Part shown: one piece after another, positions 43,428 to 52,698 of the stretch
Numbering within the stretch: position 1 is the first letter of the stretch
How the letters are laid out: every line of letters starts with the position of its first letter
Source of the DNA: an uncultured Bacteroidales bacterium
GTDB lineage: Bacteria > Bacteroidota > Bacteroidia > Bacteroidales > Paludibacteraceae
Direction of reading: 5' to 3'
NCBI GenBank assembly: GCA_949282265.1
Contig: CASDOZ010000004.1
Coordinates: 102,672-166,671, forward strand
Length of the DNA: 64,000 bases
The notes under the pieces: model-generated
The model's input: the letters and a program-made list of their open reading frames with translations, nothing else
The model's database searches: none
Told to the model about the DNA's origin: nothing
Made by a program: the position numbers and the translations under genes

Positions 43428-43982
43428 TCATGATATGAATGCCGAAACAATGCGTTCGGCTTCGGCTTGGGCTGTTTCTAAATTGTCGTTTACGATAATC
43501 CGGTCAAACTGGGGTGCATACGAAAGTTCCTGGCTTGCTTTGGCCAAACGTCTCTCTATCATTTCGGGAGCATCGGTTCCGCGCCCGACCAGCCGGCGGC
43601 GCAACTCATCCAAACTGGGAGGGGCGATAAATATGGCCAAAGCTTTTTCGCCGAAAATGCGTTTCAGGTTCAGCCCGCCGACTACATCCACATCAAAAAC
43701 CACATGATTCCCTTTGGCGTTAATACGCTCTATTTCAGATTTCAACGTTCCGTAAAAACACCCAGTATAAACTTCTTCGTACTCGACAAACTCCTGTGCT
43801 TCTATTTTTTTCCGGAACTCATCGGCCGACAAAAAATAGTAGGCGACTCCATTTTGTTCTGTGCCGCGGGGAGGACGGCTTGTGGCCGAAACGGAAAATT
43901 CCAGATTCGGATGTTTGGAAAGCAGGTAATTGACAATGGTGCTTTTGCCGGCTCCTGATGGTGCTGAAAAAATTACAATCAT
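43428..43982 (-). CDS. gmk: Guanylate kinase
   Basis: Phosphorylates GMP to GDP. 184 residues. P-loop SAPSGAGKST (6-15), the GMP-binding SATSRPPRGTEQNGVAYYF, and FDVDVVGGLNLKR. Starts 10 bases after the yicC stop; same operon as nadD. Confidence 0.95.
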   Translation of the reverse strand: MIVIFSAPSGAGKSTIVNYLLSKHPNLEFSVSATSRPPRGTEQNGVAYYFLSADEFRKKIEAQEFVEYEEVYTGCFYGTLKSEIERINAKGNHVVFDVDVVGGLNLKRIFGEKALAIFIAPPSLDELRRRLVGRGTDAPEMIERRLAKASQELSYAPQFDRIIVNDNLETAQAEAERIVSAFIS

Positions 43983-43992
43983 TGGGTCGGAT

Positions 43993-44877
43993 TTATAAAA
44001 CGTTCAACACTTGCTCCTTGATTTGTTCCAATTGGTCTTTCATCATGACCACAATGCGCTGCATTTCGCTGTGGTTCGATTTGGAACCGAGCGTGTTTAT
44101 CTCACGCCCGATCTCCTGGGCAATAAATCCGAGCTTTTTGCCGGGTGCGGTTTCCGCGTGCATGGTTTCCATAAAGTATTTCAAATGGTTGCGCAAGCGG
44201 ACTTTTTCTTCGTTTACATCCAATTTCTCAATATAATAAATCATTTCCTGCTCCAAACGGTTGCGGTCAATGTCTATTTTTGAGTTTTCGGCAAGTATGG
44301 CCATGTTTTCTTCGATGCGCGTGCGTATCTTTGTTATGCGTTCTATTTCATAGGGTTCAATGCTGTCCAATAATTCGCCGATGCGCGTTATCTTTTCTTC
44401 AAACATGTTTTGCAACGTTTCCCCTTCTTGGGTGCGGAATTCCATGAACCGGTCGATGGCTTGGTTGATAAGGCCGGTGACGGTTTGCCATTCAATGTCA
44501 TCGGCTGTTGCTGTTTCGTTGTTTTTGAATACGTCTGGCAATTTCAACAAAAGTTCAAACCAATTGGTTGGGATTGGGATTTTCATGTTGTCAGCCAGCT
44601 GTTTGATTTGCCAATAATAGTTTTCTACAAGCGCAGCATTTATCTGGTGTCCCTCGTTGGCCAATGGATTTTCAACGTAGAGGGCAAAATCGACTTTACC
44701 GCGTTCCAACCGTTTGGCTATCAGGTTACGTATTTCCAAATCTTTGTCCCTGTATTGGGGGGCAATACGCATCGATAAATCCAATTGTTTGCTGTTCAGC
44801 GATTTTATCTCGGCGATTATCTTGTTTCCTGCAAATTCGCAGTCGGCTTTTCCGTAGCCGGTCATGGATTGTATCAT
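43993..44877 (-). CDS. yicC: YicC/YloC-family endoribonuclease
   Basis: 294 residues, the usual size. N-terminal MTGYGKADCE and IKSLNSKQLDLSMRI, and C-terminal GKKLGFIAQEIGREINTLGSKS plus the final helix with MKDQLEQIKEQVLNVL are family hallmarks. Members have been shown to act as RNA endonucleases; the physiological role is still poorly defined. I chose ATG at 44877 (MIQSMTGYG), where the family alignment starts. First gene of the yicC-gmk-nadD operon, an arrangement common in bacteria. Confidence 0.93.
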   Translation of the reverse strand: MIQSMTGYGKADCEFAGNKIIAEIKSLNSKQLDLSMRIAPQYRDKDLEIRNLIAKRLERGKVDFALYVENPLANEGHQINAALVENYYWQIKQLADNMKIPIPTNWFELLLKLPDVFKNNETATADDIEWQTVTGLINQAIDRFMEFRTQEGETLQNMFEEKITRIGELLDSIEPYEIERITKIRTRIEENMAILAENSKIDIDRNRLEQEMIYYIEKLDVNEEKVRLRNHLKYFMETMHAETAPGKKLGFIAQEIGREINTLGSKSNHSEMQRIVVMMKDQLEQIKEQVLNVL

Positions 44878-44908
44878 AGGAATTGATTTAATGTTTTTAT
44901 CTGGTTTG

Positions 44909-44916
44909 CAAAGATA
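44909..44916 (-). promoter_or_regulatory. yicC -7 element (TATCTTTG)
   Basis: Full consensus 32 bases before the ATG, overlapping the gap just before the cyuA stop at 44922; no -33. Confidence 0.45.
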
Positions 44917-44921
44917 GGGAT

Positions 44922-46196
44922 TTATTTTGATGTCATAATATCCAATATCAATTTGTCTGTCTCCTGCATCCCCTTGCTGCCAATTAGTGTCAGATTGTGG
45001 ATGCATTTGTCCACATCATTATCCACAATGCCCTCCAAAGAGGTTACACACTGGTTTTTCATGGCCAATACGGCCGACATAACTGCCGTGCTTACGCCAC
45101 TTGCCACTTTCAGCGAACAACTCGGCTTGGCTCCATCGCATATCATGCCGGTCAGGTTGGCAACCATATTTTTCACAGCATAGGTGATTTGTTCATAACT
45201 CCCGCCCATCAGGTAAGTTATGCCACAGCTGCTTCCCGTTGCCGCCACAACGCAACCGCACAAGGCCGACAGCCTTCCTAAACTCTGTTTTATGTATATT
45301 ACGGTCAAATGGCTTAATGTAAGGGCACGAATCAGCTCTGCTTCTGTTTTCTGTTTATCTTCCGCATAGACCAGTACAGGAATAGTCGCCGATATTCCTT
45401 GGTTCCCGCTGCCGGAGTTGCTGATGACAGGCACCATGGCACCGGCCATACGGGCATCACAAGCGGCTGATGTATAAGATAATATCTTGGAAAAAGTAGT
45501 GTCGCCGAAAACGCTTTGCGGTTCGGATTTCGCTTCGGCAATGATTTTTCCCAAGGCGTGTCCGCAAGTGTTCTGGAATGAATGTCGGGCGGCATCCTTG
45601 TTTACGCGCGCTGTTTCCAATATGAAACGGATTTCATCAAGCGGGGTTTCCATGGCAAAATCATATACTTGCCGCATGGTCAATGGAATTTCATGCGATT
45701 GTTCGGTCGTATTTGTATTTGATCGTTTGTCAATCAGAACTTTATCGTTTATCTGGACATAAGTGAAATTTGTATGAGAACCAGAAATGACAGCGGTCGC
45801 TTTATCATTTCCGGCTGTGCAGTGAACCTCAATATAAAGCATTTCCTGTGTGTCTTTCACATCAATGGCGATGCGGTTTTCGGCAATGTATTTTTTTCCA
45901 GCCTCAACGGCTTGTGGCGTGCTGTCTTTCAACACTTCCAATTGATATTCGCTTTTGCCGATGAGTGCTCCCAAGGCAATGGCAATGGGCAAGCCGATCA
46001 TGCCTGTCCCGGGAATGCCTACGCCCATTGCGTTTTTCAATATATTGGGACTTAAATGCACTTGGATTTTTTCCGGAATCTTGCCCAGAGTTTCTGTTGC
46101 TTTGGCCACACACAAAGAAACAGCTATCGGTTCTGTGCAACCGACAGCCGGAATGACTTCGCTTTTTATCAGTTTAATGATTTTTTGACGGTCCAT
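44922..46196 (-). CDS. L-cysteine desulfidase-type protein (CyuA/YhaM, UPF0597)
   Basis: 424 residues. Family motifs: AVGCTEPIAVSLC (~19-31, Cys ligand), GIPGTGMIGLPIA, SNSGSGNQGISATIPV, and LCGCVVAATGSSCGITYLMGG with MICDGAKPSCSLKVA. The conserved cysteines fit an Fe-S cluster. Related enzymes break L-cysteine to pyruvate, ammonia and sulfide; the family also covers L-serine dehydratase-like forms, so the substrate is inferred. I chose ATG at 46196 (MDRQKIIKL). It follows an orphan FecCD permease by 14 bases. Confidence 0.88.
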   Translation of the reverse strand: MDRQKIIKLIKSEVIPAVGCTEPIAVSLCVAKATETLGKIPEKIQVHLSPNILKNAMGVGIPGTGMIGLPIAIALGALIGKSEYQLEVLKDSTPQAVEAGKKYIAENRIAIDVKDTQEMLYIEVHCTAGNDKATAVISGSHTNFTYVQINDKVLIDKRSNTNTTEQSHEIPLTMRQVYDFAMETPLDEIRFILETARVNKDAARHSFQNTCGHALGKIIAEAKSEPQSVFGDTTFSKILSYTSAACDARMAGAMVPVISNSGSGNQGISATIPVLVYAEDKQKTEAELIRALTLSHLTVIYIKQSLGRLSALCGCVVAATGSSCGITYLMGGSYEQITYAVKNMVANLTGMICDGAKPSCSLKVASGVSTAVMSAVLAMKNQCVTSLEGIVDNDVDKCIHNLTLIGSKGMQETDKLILDIMTSK

Positions 46197-46210
46197 ATTA
46201 TTTATCGTTG

Positions 46211-47203
46211 TTATTTTTTCTTTCGTAAAATAATCCATATAATGATCGGTGCACCGAACAATGCACTGACCGTACTAATGGGTAAAGGATAGGTGGTTAA
46301 CTGTGAAATGATATCGCAGACCAACATCAGGCAAGCTCCGCACAAGGCAGTTCCCGGCAAAATGACTCGGTGGTTATTGGTCTGGAACAATCCGCGGGCA
46401 ATATGCGGGATAGCCACCCCGATGAAAGCAATCGGGCCGGTAAAAGCCGTAATGCCTCCTGCCAGCAAACCGGTTGATATGACAATCAGTAATCGAATCC
46501 GTTTTATGGAAATTCCCAACCCTTGGGCATAATTTTCTCCTAAAAGGAAACCGTTAAGTGGTTTTACCAAGGCCGATGCAATTAACAGCCCGGCAACAGT
46601 TATCGGGGCAAGGAACTGCATTTGTTCCCATGTAACAGAGCTCAGGCTACCGAATGTCCATATTATGAACAGTTTGAGTGCATCAGGATTACTGTAATTT
46701 TGTATGATATTTACCAATGCGCCAGCGATGTTGCCAAACATGATGCCAACTATCAACAGTGAAACGGCGCTACGGATTCGGAATGAAATACCCAAGACCA
46801 AGAGGAGTACCAATGATGCGCCGATAATGGCTGCTGTTACGACAAGCCATTCGTTATGCAGGGAAATGCCTAACAATGTCCCCGACATCATCACGGCGGC
46901 AACGCCCAAAGTCGCGCCGGAGCTTACGCCTAAAATGTAAGGGCCGGCCAACGGATTTCTGAACAAGGTTTGCATCATTAGTCCGGATACGGACAATCCC
47001 ATTCCCGCAATAATTGCAGTTATGGCTTTCGGCGTGCGAATGTTTAATAATATCTCGCCGTTTATATTATTCGCGCTATTCCCACGTAAAATTTGTATGA
47101 TTTCCGAAAAACGTATATCGACACTGCCAAACATCAGATCTACCACGAACAGGCAGATACACAGAAGTGAAAGTCCTCCAAAAATCCATTTGTTTTTTTG
47201 CAT
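46211..47203 (-). CDS. FecCD-family ABC transporter permease (orphan)
   Basis: 330 residues, about ten membrane helices. NIRTPKAITAIIAGMGLSVSG and QTLFRNPLAGPYILGVSSGA are the start-of-core motifs; GENYAQGLGIS and GPIAFIGVAIPHIARGLF (ATPase-contact loop) are typical of siderophore, haem or cobalamin permeases. No ATPase or binding-protein gene is adjacent. It starts a likely operon with the CyuA-type gene 14 bases downstream. Substrate cannot be read from sequence. Confidence 0.92.
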   Translation of the reverse strand: MQKNKWIFGGLSLLCICLFVVDLMFGSVDIRFSEIIQILRGNSANNINGEILLNIRTPKAITAIIAGMGLSVSGLMMQTLFRNPLAGPYILGVSSGATLGVAAVMMSGTLLGISLHNEWLVVTAAIIGASLVLLLVLGISFRIRSAVSLLIVGIMFGNIAGALVNIIQNYSNPDALKLFIIWTFGSLSSVTWEQMQFLAPITVAGLLIASALVKPLNGFLLGENYAQGLGISIKRIRLLIVISTGLLAGGITAFTGPIAFIGVAIPHIARGLFQTNNHRVILPGTALCGACLMLVCDIISQLTTYPLPISTVSALFGAPIIIWIILRKKK

Positions 47204-47227
47204 GTCGGATATGTGCTAAAATCCTGA

Positions 47228-47235
47228 CAAAGGTA
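47228..47235 (-). promoter_or_regulatory. FecCD permease -7 element (TACCTTTG)
   Basis: Full consensus 24 bases before the ATG; no -33. Confidence 0.45.
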
Positions 47236-47314
47236 CGCATTTTATGGCATATTCTACATAACTATTTGGGGGATTCCTGTTTACTTCAAATTTTGCTGGT
47301 TTTCAGGTCAAGGT

Positions 47315-47350
47315 AAAAAAAGCGGGAACGTTTTTTATGTACGTTCCCGC
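47315..47350 (-). terminator. Terminator of lon
   Basis: GCGGGAACGT (47322-47331) / ACGTTCCCGC (47341-47350), perfect 10 bp, with seven T on the minus strand. Confidence 0.9.
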
Positions 47351-47376
47351 CTGCTGGCAAACGGTTGTCCCCAAAC

Positions 47377-49800
47377 TTATAAGATTGCGAAATCAATTAC
47401 TTCCTTAATGTCGCGCACATAGTGAAATGTCAGACCTTTTACATATATCGGCTTGATTTCTTCAACATCTTTGCGATTATCGACACAAAGCACAATATCC
47501 GTAATGCCTGCACGTTTGGCCGCAAGTATTTTCTCCTTGATGCCGCCAACCGGCAAAACTTTGCCTCGTAAGGTGATTTCGCCTGTCATAGCCAAATTTT
47601 TGCGTACCTTGCGCTGTTTCAGTGCCGATACCATAGCTGTCGTCATGGTGATGCCCGCTGATGGACCATCTTTCGGAATTGCACCTTCTGGCACATGAAT
47701 ATGGATGCTGTTTGTTTCAAACAAATTGGCATCTATGTCCAAATCCTTTGCATGTGATTTTATGTATTCCAACGCTAAAATAGCGGATTCTTTCATAACA
47801 TCGCCCAAATTGCCGGTCAATGTCAGTTTAGGTGTCTTGCTGGGACTCAAACTGCATTCTATGAACAGGATTTCGCCACCGACTTGTGTCCATGCAAGGC
47901 CGGTAACAATGCCCGTGTAGTCATTGCCTTCGTATTTGTCACGGCTGAAACGCGGCGCGCCTAAATATGTTTTAATATCTTCCGTGGTGAGGTTAATGTT
48001 ATATTCCTCTTCCATGGCGATTTTTTTGACAACTTTCCGGATTACGCTCTGGATTTGGCGGTTCAGTTCTCTGACACCGGATTCGCGCGTGTAGTCATCG
48101 ATAATCTGCTTGATGACCGTTTTGCTGAATTGGAGTTGTTCCGGTTTGACACCATGGTTCTCCAATTCTTTTGGAATCAGGTGTTTGCGTGCTATCTCAA
48201 TTTTTTCCTCCAGCAGATAGCCACTCATTTCTATCATTTCCATACGGTCTAACAACGGCCGTGGAATGTTGTTGATATTGTTTGCGGTAGCAATGAACAG
48301 AACTTTCGACAAGTCGAAATCGGCATCCAAAAAATTGTCATGGAATGCGCTGTTCTGTTCCGGATCAAGCACTTCCAGTAACGCGGACGATGGATCTCCT
48401 TTGTAGTCGGCACTTAATTTGTCAATTTCATCCAGCACGAATACAGGATTGGCAGATTTTGCCTTTTGCAGGTTCTGGATAATACGTCCGGGCAATGCAC
48501 CGATATAAGTACGTCTGTGTCCGCGTATCTCAGCTTCATCGTGTAAACCGCCTAACGACATACGTACATATTGCCGGTTCAGCGCACTTGCAACCGATTT
48601 TCCCAATGAAGTTTTGCCAACTCCCGGAGGGCCGTACAAGCATATAATCGGTGATTTCATGTCGCCTTTCAGTTTCAGCACAGACAGATATTCCAGAATG
48701 CGTTCTTTGACCGTTTCCATGCCAAAATGATCATGATCCAGAATCTTTTGGGCACGTTTCAAGTTGAAATTGTCTTCCGTGTACTCATTCCACGGCAGGC
48801 TGAGCATGGTTTCTATATAGTTCAGTTGTACGGAATAATCAGGCGAATGTTGCGATGTCCTCTCCAATTTGCCGAGTTCTTTCTCGAACTGTTCGGCTAC
48901 TTTGGCATCCCATTTTTTCTGTTTGGCACGTTCACGGAAATCGGCAACATCTTTTTCCGGCGAAAAGCCGCCCAACTCCTTTTGAATGGTCTGCATTTGC
49001 TGTTGCAGGAAGTATTCACGTTGTTGCCGGTCAATGTCTTCCTTGGCTTTGTCCTGGATTGACATCTTTATTTCCAACAACTGGGCTTCCTTGTTCAGCA
49101 GTTCCAGCAACTGGTAGGCTCGTTCCTGTACTTTGTCTATGGCCAGCAACCTTTGTTTTTCCGCCAGCGCAATGCCGAAATTGACGCAAATATAGTTTAC
49201 CAATGCAATCGGGCTGTCTATGTTACGCAATGCGAATGTGGCTTCTTGCGGAACGTTGCCTATGTTGTTAATAATTTTTATAGCAGTATCGCGTATATTG
49301 GATACCAAGGCGATAAAATGCGTGTCATTTGCATCCGGCAGTTCTTCTTCGACGGTCGTAACATGTGCTTTCAGATAATTCCTTTTACCGGCCGGCTCGC
49401 CAAGCTGGAAACGCTTTTTCCCTTCTAGGATGATGGTAACCGAATTGTCCGGCATCTCAAAAATACGTACGATTTTGGCGGCGACGCCCATCGGATACAA
49501 ATCACTGATTTCCGGTTCCTCCACATTCTTGTCCACCTGCGTGCATACACCGATCGGCTTTTCCGCTTCGTATACGGAACGTACCAGTTTCAGTGATTTC
49601 GGACGGGCCACTGCCACAGGAAGCAATACCCCCGGAAACAACACCATATTGCGCAATGGCAATATCGGCAGGATTTCCCCTGAATCCAATTGGAAATCAC
49701 CGGCGTTTTGGTCATCTGCTTCAAATAAAGGGAATATTTCCGTATCTTTGATAATATCCCCGAAAACAAATTTGTCATTCATTTTATCTAACATAATCAT
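47377..49800 (-). CDS. lon: ATP-dependent Lon protease
   Basis: 807-residue cytosolic AAA+ protease that removes damaged and regulatory proteins. N-terminal substrate domain from ~45 (LPILPLRNMVLFPGVLLP), coiled coil with DRQQREYFLQQQMQTIQKEL, Walker A YGPPGVGKTSLGK (~388), Walker B VFVLDEIDKL, and protease domain with catalytic Ser in KDGPSAGITM and Lys in GGIKEKILAAKRAG. Two further Met codons follow the start (at 49794 and 49782), so the exact start is open by a few residues. Divergent from cdsA. Confidence 0.96.
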   Translation of the reverse strand: MIMLDKMNDKFVFGDIIKDTEIFPLFEADDQNAGDFQLDSGEILPILPLRNMVLFPGVLLPVAVARPKSLKLVRSVYEAEKPIGVCTQVDKNVEEPEISDLYPMGVAAKIVRIFEMPDNSVTIILEGKKRFQLGEPAGKRNYLKAHVTTVEEELPDANDTHFIALVSNIRDTAIKIINNIGNVPQEATFALRNIDSPIALVNYICVNFGIALAEKQRLLAIDKVQERAYQLLELLNKEAQLLEIKMSIQDKAKEDIDRQQREYFLQQQMQTIQKELGGFSPEKDVADFRERAKQKKWDAKVAEQFEKELGKLERTSQHSPDYSVQLNYIETMLSLPWNEYTEDNFNLKRAQKILDHDHFGMETVKERILEYLSVLKLKGDMKSPIICLYGPPGVGKTSLGKSVASALNRQYVRMSLGGLHDEAEIRGHRRTYIGALPGRIIQNLQKAKSANPVFVLDEIDKLSADYKGDPSSALLEVLDPEQNSAFHDNFLDADFDLSKVLFIATANNINNIPRPLLDRMEMIEMSGYLLEEKIEIARKHLIPKELENHGVKPEQLQFSKTVIKQIIDDYTRESGVRELNRQIQSVIRKVVKKIAMEEEYNINLTTEDIKTYLGAPRFSRDKYEGNDYTGIVTGLAWTQVGGEILFIECSLSPSKTPKLTLTGNLGDVMKESAILALEYIKSHAKDLDIDANLFETNSIHIHVPEGAIPKDGPSAGITMTTAMVSALKQRKVRKNLAMTGEITLRGKVLPVGGIKEKILAAKRAGITDIVLCVDNRKDVEEIKPIYVKGLTFHYVRDIKEVIDFAIL

Positions 49801-50038
49801 ATTCTTAACCTAAAATCTGCCATTATGGCATACAATTATTTTCTCTGAATTGTAAAATCAGCGGAAATTTTGTCTCTATCTCTTTATTTTCAAGTATTTA
49901 AATGTAAAATGTCTGTTCCATATTCCAATCCTTGTGCCAAAATAAATGAAAAATCGAATTTATATGTCGTAAATTGTTGGTTCGAATTACAAAATTTATC
50001 TGTTTATTTTGGATATTCATTGTTTGTGAATCATTTTC

Positions 50039-50070
50039 CTGTGTCTAATTTTCATAAAATGCGTATATTT
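50039..50070 (+). promoter_or_regulatory. cdsA promoter
   Basis: CTTG (50039-50042), 20 bases, TATATTTG (50063-50070). It lies in the 308-base lon-cdsA gap, where I see no gene and no clear lon promoter. Confidence 0.55.
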
Positions 50071-50108
50071 GTCCGTTTTTTCAATGTTTCAGTTAACTAT
50101 AGCAAAAT

Positions 50109-50933
50109 ATGACGAATTTTATAACCCGTACACTCAGTGGTGCCGTATTTGTAGTAATATTAATTTCTTCCATTTGGTTTTCACCTTATGTTTTTGCTGT
50201 CGTATTTGCAATTATATCGGCATTGGCAGTCCGCGAATTTCATAAGATAACCAACAACGGGAAAGAAATAAATGTGAATGTGGGAGCAGGGATGTTGGCG
50301 GCGGTTGTCTTGTTTTTATCTACATTCGTGCGGGTTTCCGGCATAATAGATTTCTCATTTACAGGTATTTATGTCCTGCTCGTGTTGTTGGTTTCCATCG
50401 CGCAATTATTCTTGAAGCAGGCTAATCCGATACAAAATTGGGCATTTTTCATTTTGGGGCAGGTTTTTGTCGCCTTGCCATTTTCCATGTTGAACCATAT
50501 ATTATATGTTCCTGACTGGCAACCCTCTATTTTGCTGGCCTTGTTCGTTACCATTTGGATGAATGATTCTTGGGCTTACGTGTTCGGCGTTTCGTTTGGT
50601 AAACACAAAATGTTCGAACGTGTATCACCCAAAAAGTCGTGGGAAGGCTTTATAGGCGGGGTGGTCATGTCATTGCTTACCGGTGTATTGTGCTGGTATG
50701 TCATACCCATGTTGATCGGCATTGAATGGCCCTTGTGGAAATGGTTGCTGTTTGCGGAAACGGTTGTTGTATTCGGAACATTGGGCGACCTTATGGAATC
50801 ATTGCTGAAACGCACGGTCGGCATCAAAGATTCAGGCAATCTTATTCCTGGGCATGGCGGTTTGCTTGACCGTTTTGACAGCATGTTATTGGCCGCTCCG
50901 GCCATTTACGTGTTCCTATTGTGGTTCACGTAG
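50109..50933 (+). CDS. cdsA: Phosphatidate cytidylyltransferase
   Basis: Makes CDP-diacylglycerol, the branch point of phospholipid synthesis, at the inner membrane. 274 residues with about seven or eight helices. The C-terminal CDS signature is complete: LLKRTVGIKDSGNLIPGHGG followed by LLDRFDSM, with the metal-binding KD and HGG-DR. FGVSFGKHKMFERVSPKKSWEG is the conserved cytosolic loop. Start ATG 50109. Confidence 0.95.
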   Translation: MTNFITRTLSGAVFVVILISSIWFSPYVFAVVFAIISALAVREFHKITNNGKEINVNVGAGMLAAVVLFLSTFVRVSGIIDFSFTGIYVLLVLLVSIAQLFLKQANPIQNWAFFILGQVFVALPFSMLNHILYVPDWQPSILLALFVTIWMNDSWAYVFGVSFGKHKMFERVSPKKSWEGFIGGVVMSLLTGVLCWYVIPMLIGIEWPLWKWLLFAETVVVFGTLGDLMESLLKRTVGIKDSGNLIPGHGGLLDRFDSMLLAAPAIYVFLLWFT

Positions 50934-50968
50934 GTTTTTCACTCTTGTTACGAGCTTTCCCTTTTGCA

Positions 50969-51005
50969 ATTAATTGTTTTCCAATATATTAATTGTTTTG
51001 CAATA
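50969..51005. repeat. 19-bp tandem repeat downstream of cdsA
   Basis: ATTAATTGTTTTSCAATA occurs at 50969-50986 and 50988-51005, 17 of 18 bases identical. Confidence 0.6.
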
Positions 51006-51067
51006 AAATGCGAATGGCCATGCCCGATATTTTACAAATGTATTCGCTATTTATTTTTGTGAATTTG

Positions 51068-51330
51068 TCAGTTTTTTTCCTTTGAAACTTCGGTATGCGT
51101 CTTTTGTAATTCATGATTCCAATATTCCGTATTTCCTATGTCCAATTTTTGTGGATCGAATACAGGTTCGTTTATGCCTTGACGTTTCTGCTTCTCGTAA
51201 TCGCGCAAAGTACGGATTGTTTTCGGAAACATGAATAAAAGGCAACTATATTGATCCAAGCCATTAGACCGATATCGATATTGCCGAGTTACCATGCGCA
51301 AGCGGTTTCCTTGACCGATCCGTCTAATTA
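51068..51330 (-). pseudogene. 3' remnant of a sodium:alanine (AGCS family) symporter gene
   Basis: Two frames together read like the C-terminal end of an AGCS symporter. One gives GSVKETACAW, a stop (TAA at 51291-51289), then LGNIDIGLMAWINIVA. The other continues with LLFMFPKTIRTLRDYEKQKRQG and NEPVFDPQKLDIGNTEYW to the stop at 51068. The switch lies near 51233-51245. In the intact family the sequence WxLGDIxxGLMAWLNIIA followed by a short helix and LRDYExQ..G..PVFDP is the normal end of the protein. With one stop, one frameshift and no N-terminal 80%, it cannot make a transporter. Confidence 0.72.
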
Positions 51331-52107
51331 ATCCTCTAAAATCAGATGCCGGTTCGGGCTTTATTTTTGCGTTTCGATAGAAAGACAATAACCAGATCTT
51401 TCATTTTTGTATCCGTATCCGTATCCGTTTCTGAAAGAACATCTGTACATCTTTTCCTGTTATTTTGTATAATATAAAACAGACTAATGATTGAATAAAC
51501 AATCAGGGAGACTCAACCTCTGTTCATCAGAATTAGTATTATTCCAAATCCATGAGAATTCATTTTTTAGGTGCGATTGAAGAATAGGACAGAAAAATGC
51601 GAAAAATGAACATTCCTTTCCTGATGGACAAAAACAAGAAAAAATTTGTCCATGGGAAAAAAGAGTAGGAGGTTGTTGTATATGACAATTGTAAACGCAC
51701 AAAATGTATGAATGTAAACCATTTGTTGCTTTACAAAAGTAAAGTACAGTTTATTGACAAAACGACAATTTATTTTTTTACAAGCAGAAAATAATATGTC
51801 ATTTGTAAAGAATGTGTTGCAGATAATATGCAATGATACCGAAATTATTATGTATATTACTGATAACCAATTTGTTATAATTAATATCTATATATGTGTT
51901 ATAATTTTATTTCCGACATTGAATTTTATTGTTATAATATAGGAATAAATAATGTATGGTAGTTATAAACTACTATTTTCCAGATTGTTATATTGAATAA
52001 CTTGGAATCAGGTTGTAATTTATTACTGAGTAATTAATATCCTATTAATTAAATAGATATAAATAATATCACGTATAATATAGCGGTTTTGGCATGGGAA
52101 TATCTGT
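51331..52107. other. AT-rich decayed region, no gene seen
   Basis: About 780 bases of very AT-rich DNA. Open frames here (e.g. 51484-51702 and 51567-51833 minus) are rich in Phe, Ile and Cys and resemble nothing known. It holds a hexamer repeat (51409-51429), a 9-bp stem-loop ATGGACAAA/TTTGTCCAT (51624-51653) and TTTAC-AAAA-GTAAA (51730-51743). Confidence 0.55.
51409..51429. repeat. Hexanucleotide repeat (GTATCC), 3.5 copies
   Basis: GTATCC repeated three times then GTT; located in the upstream part of the decayed symporter locus, outside any gene. Confidence 0.7.
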
Positions 52108-52121
52108 TTTACATTTGTAAA
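52108..52121. promoter_or_regulatory. Inverted repeat TTTACA-TT-TGTAAA, possible regulator site
   Basis: Perfect 6-bp arms with a 2-base spacer, ~35 bases upstream of the -33 of the HTH gene at 52228. A half site TTTACA recurs beside the -7 (52173-52178) and a related TTTAC-N4-GTAAA at 51730. Confidence 0.4.
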
Positions 52122-52154
52122 GCACTTGCTTCACAATTTCATACATGTCATTGG

Positions 52155-52186
52155 TTTGCATTTGTGAATTATTTTACATATCTTTG
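52155..52186 (+). promoter_or_regulatory. Promoter of the HTH gene at 52228
   Basis: TTTG (52155-52158), 20 bases, TATCTTTG (52179-52186), both full consensus. Confidence 0.7.
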
Positions 52187-52227
52187 TGAACCCAAATAGA
52201 GGAATAATTTGTACAAAACGCAATAAT

Positions 52228-52677
52228 ATGGACGAAAAAGATCGGATTGAAAAAATCATGGAAAGTGAAGGCATGAATGCTACACAGTTTGCCCTTGAAA
52301 TAGGAATCCAAGGATCTACGCTGTCGCATATATTGAATGGTCGGAATAAACCGAGTTTAGATGTGATTAAGCGTGTATTAAACCGTTTCCGTACTATAAA
52401 TTCCGATTGGCTTATGTTGGGGATTGGAGCTATGTATCGTTCAGGTGGACAAGCCCAGCAATCATTTCCGTTTGACATTAAACCACAATCACCAGACACA
52501 TCTTCCGAGAACAATATGGAAGCCTATCCGGAAGAGTTCAGAAAACCTGTTTCTGACATAAAGGAAAAGCAGTATGCCGAAGCGCAAAAATCTAAAACGA
52601 CTGTACCGCCAAAAACTATCACTCGAATAGTGGTTTTCTATTCGGATAATTCATTTGATGAATTGATAAAACAATAG
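52228..52677 (+). CDS. XRE-family helix-turn-helix regulator
   Basis: 149 residues. Cro/cI-type HTH at ~1-62 (MNATQFALEIGIQGSTLSHI, then NGRNKPSLDVIKRVL), ending in DWLMLGIGAMYR, a common boundary in Bacteroidales XRE proteins. The C-terminal ~80 residues are polar and low in pattern until a short conserved-looking strand ITRIVVFYSDNSFDEL. I chose ATG at 52228 since the frame upstream overlaps the -7 box. Targets unknown; autoregulation through the TTTACA repeats is possible. Convergent with the Omp85-like gene, 21 bases apart. Confidence 0.85.
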   Translation: MDEKDRIEKIMESEGMNATQFALEIGIQGSTLSHILNGRNKPSLDVIKRVLNRFRTINSDWLMLGIGAMYRSGGQAQQSFPFDIKPQSPDTSSENNMEAYPEEFRKPVSDIKEKQYAEAQKSKTTVPPKTITRIVVFYSDNSFDELIKQ

Positions 52678-52698
52678 ATGGAACAAATTGGTGGAGTA

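Noticed and set aside
51484-51833. Overlapping minus-strand frames (72 and 88 codons)
   Set aside because: Rich in Phe/Cys/Ile from AT-rich DNA, mutually overlapping, no similarity I recognise; part of a decayed region.
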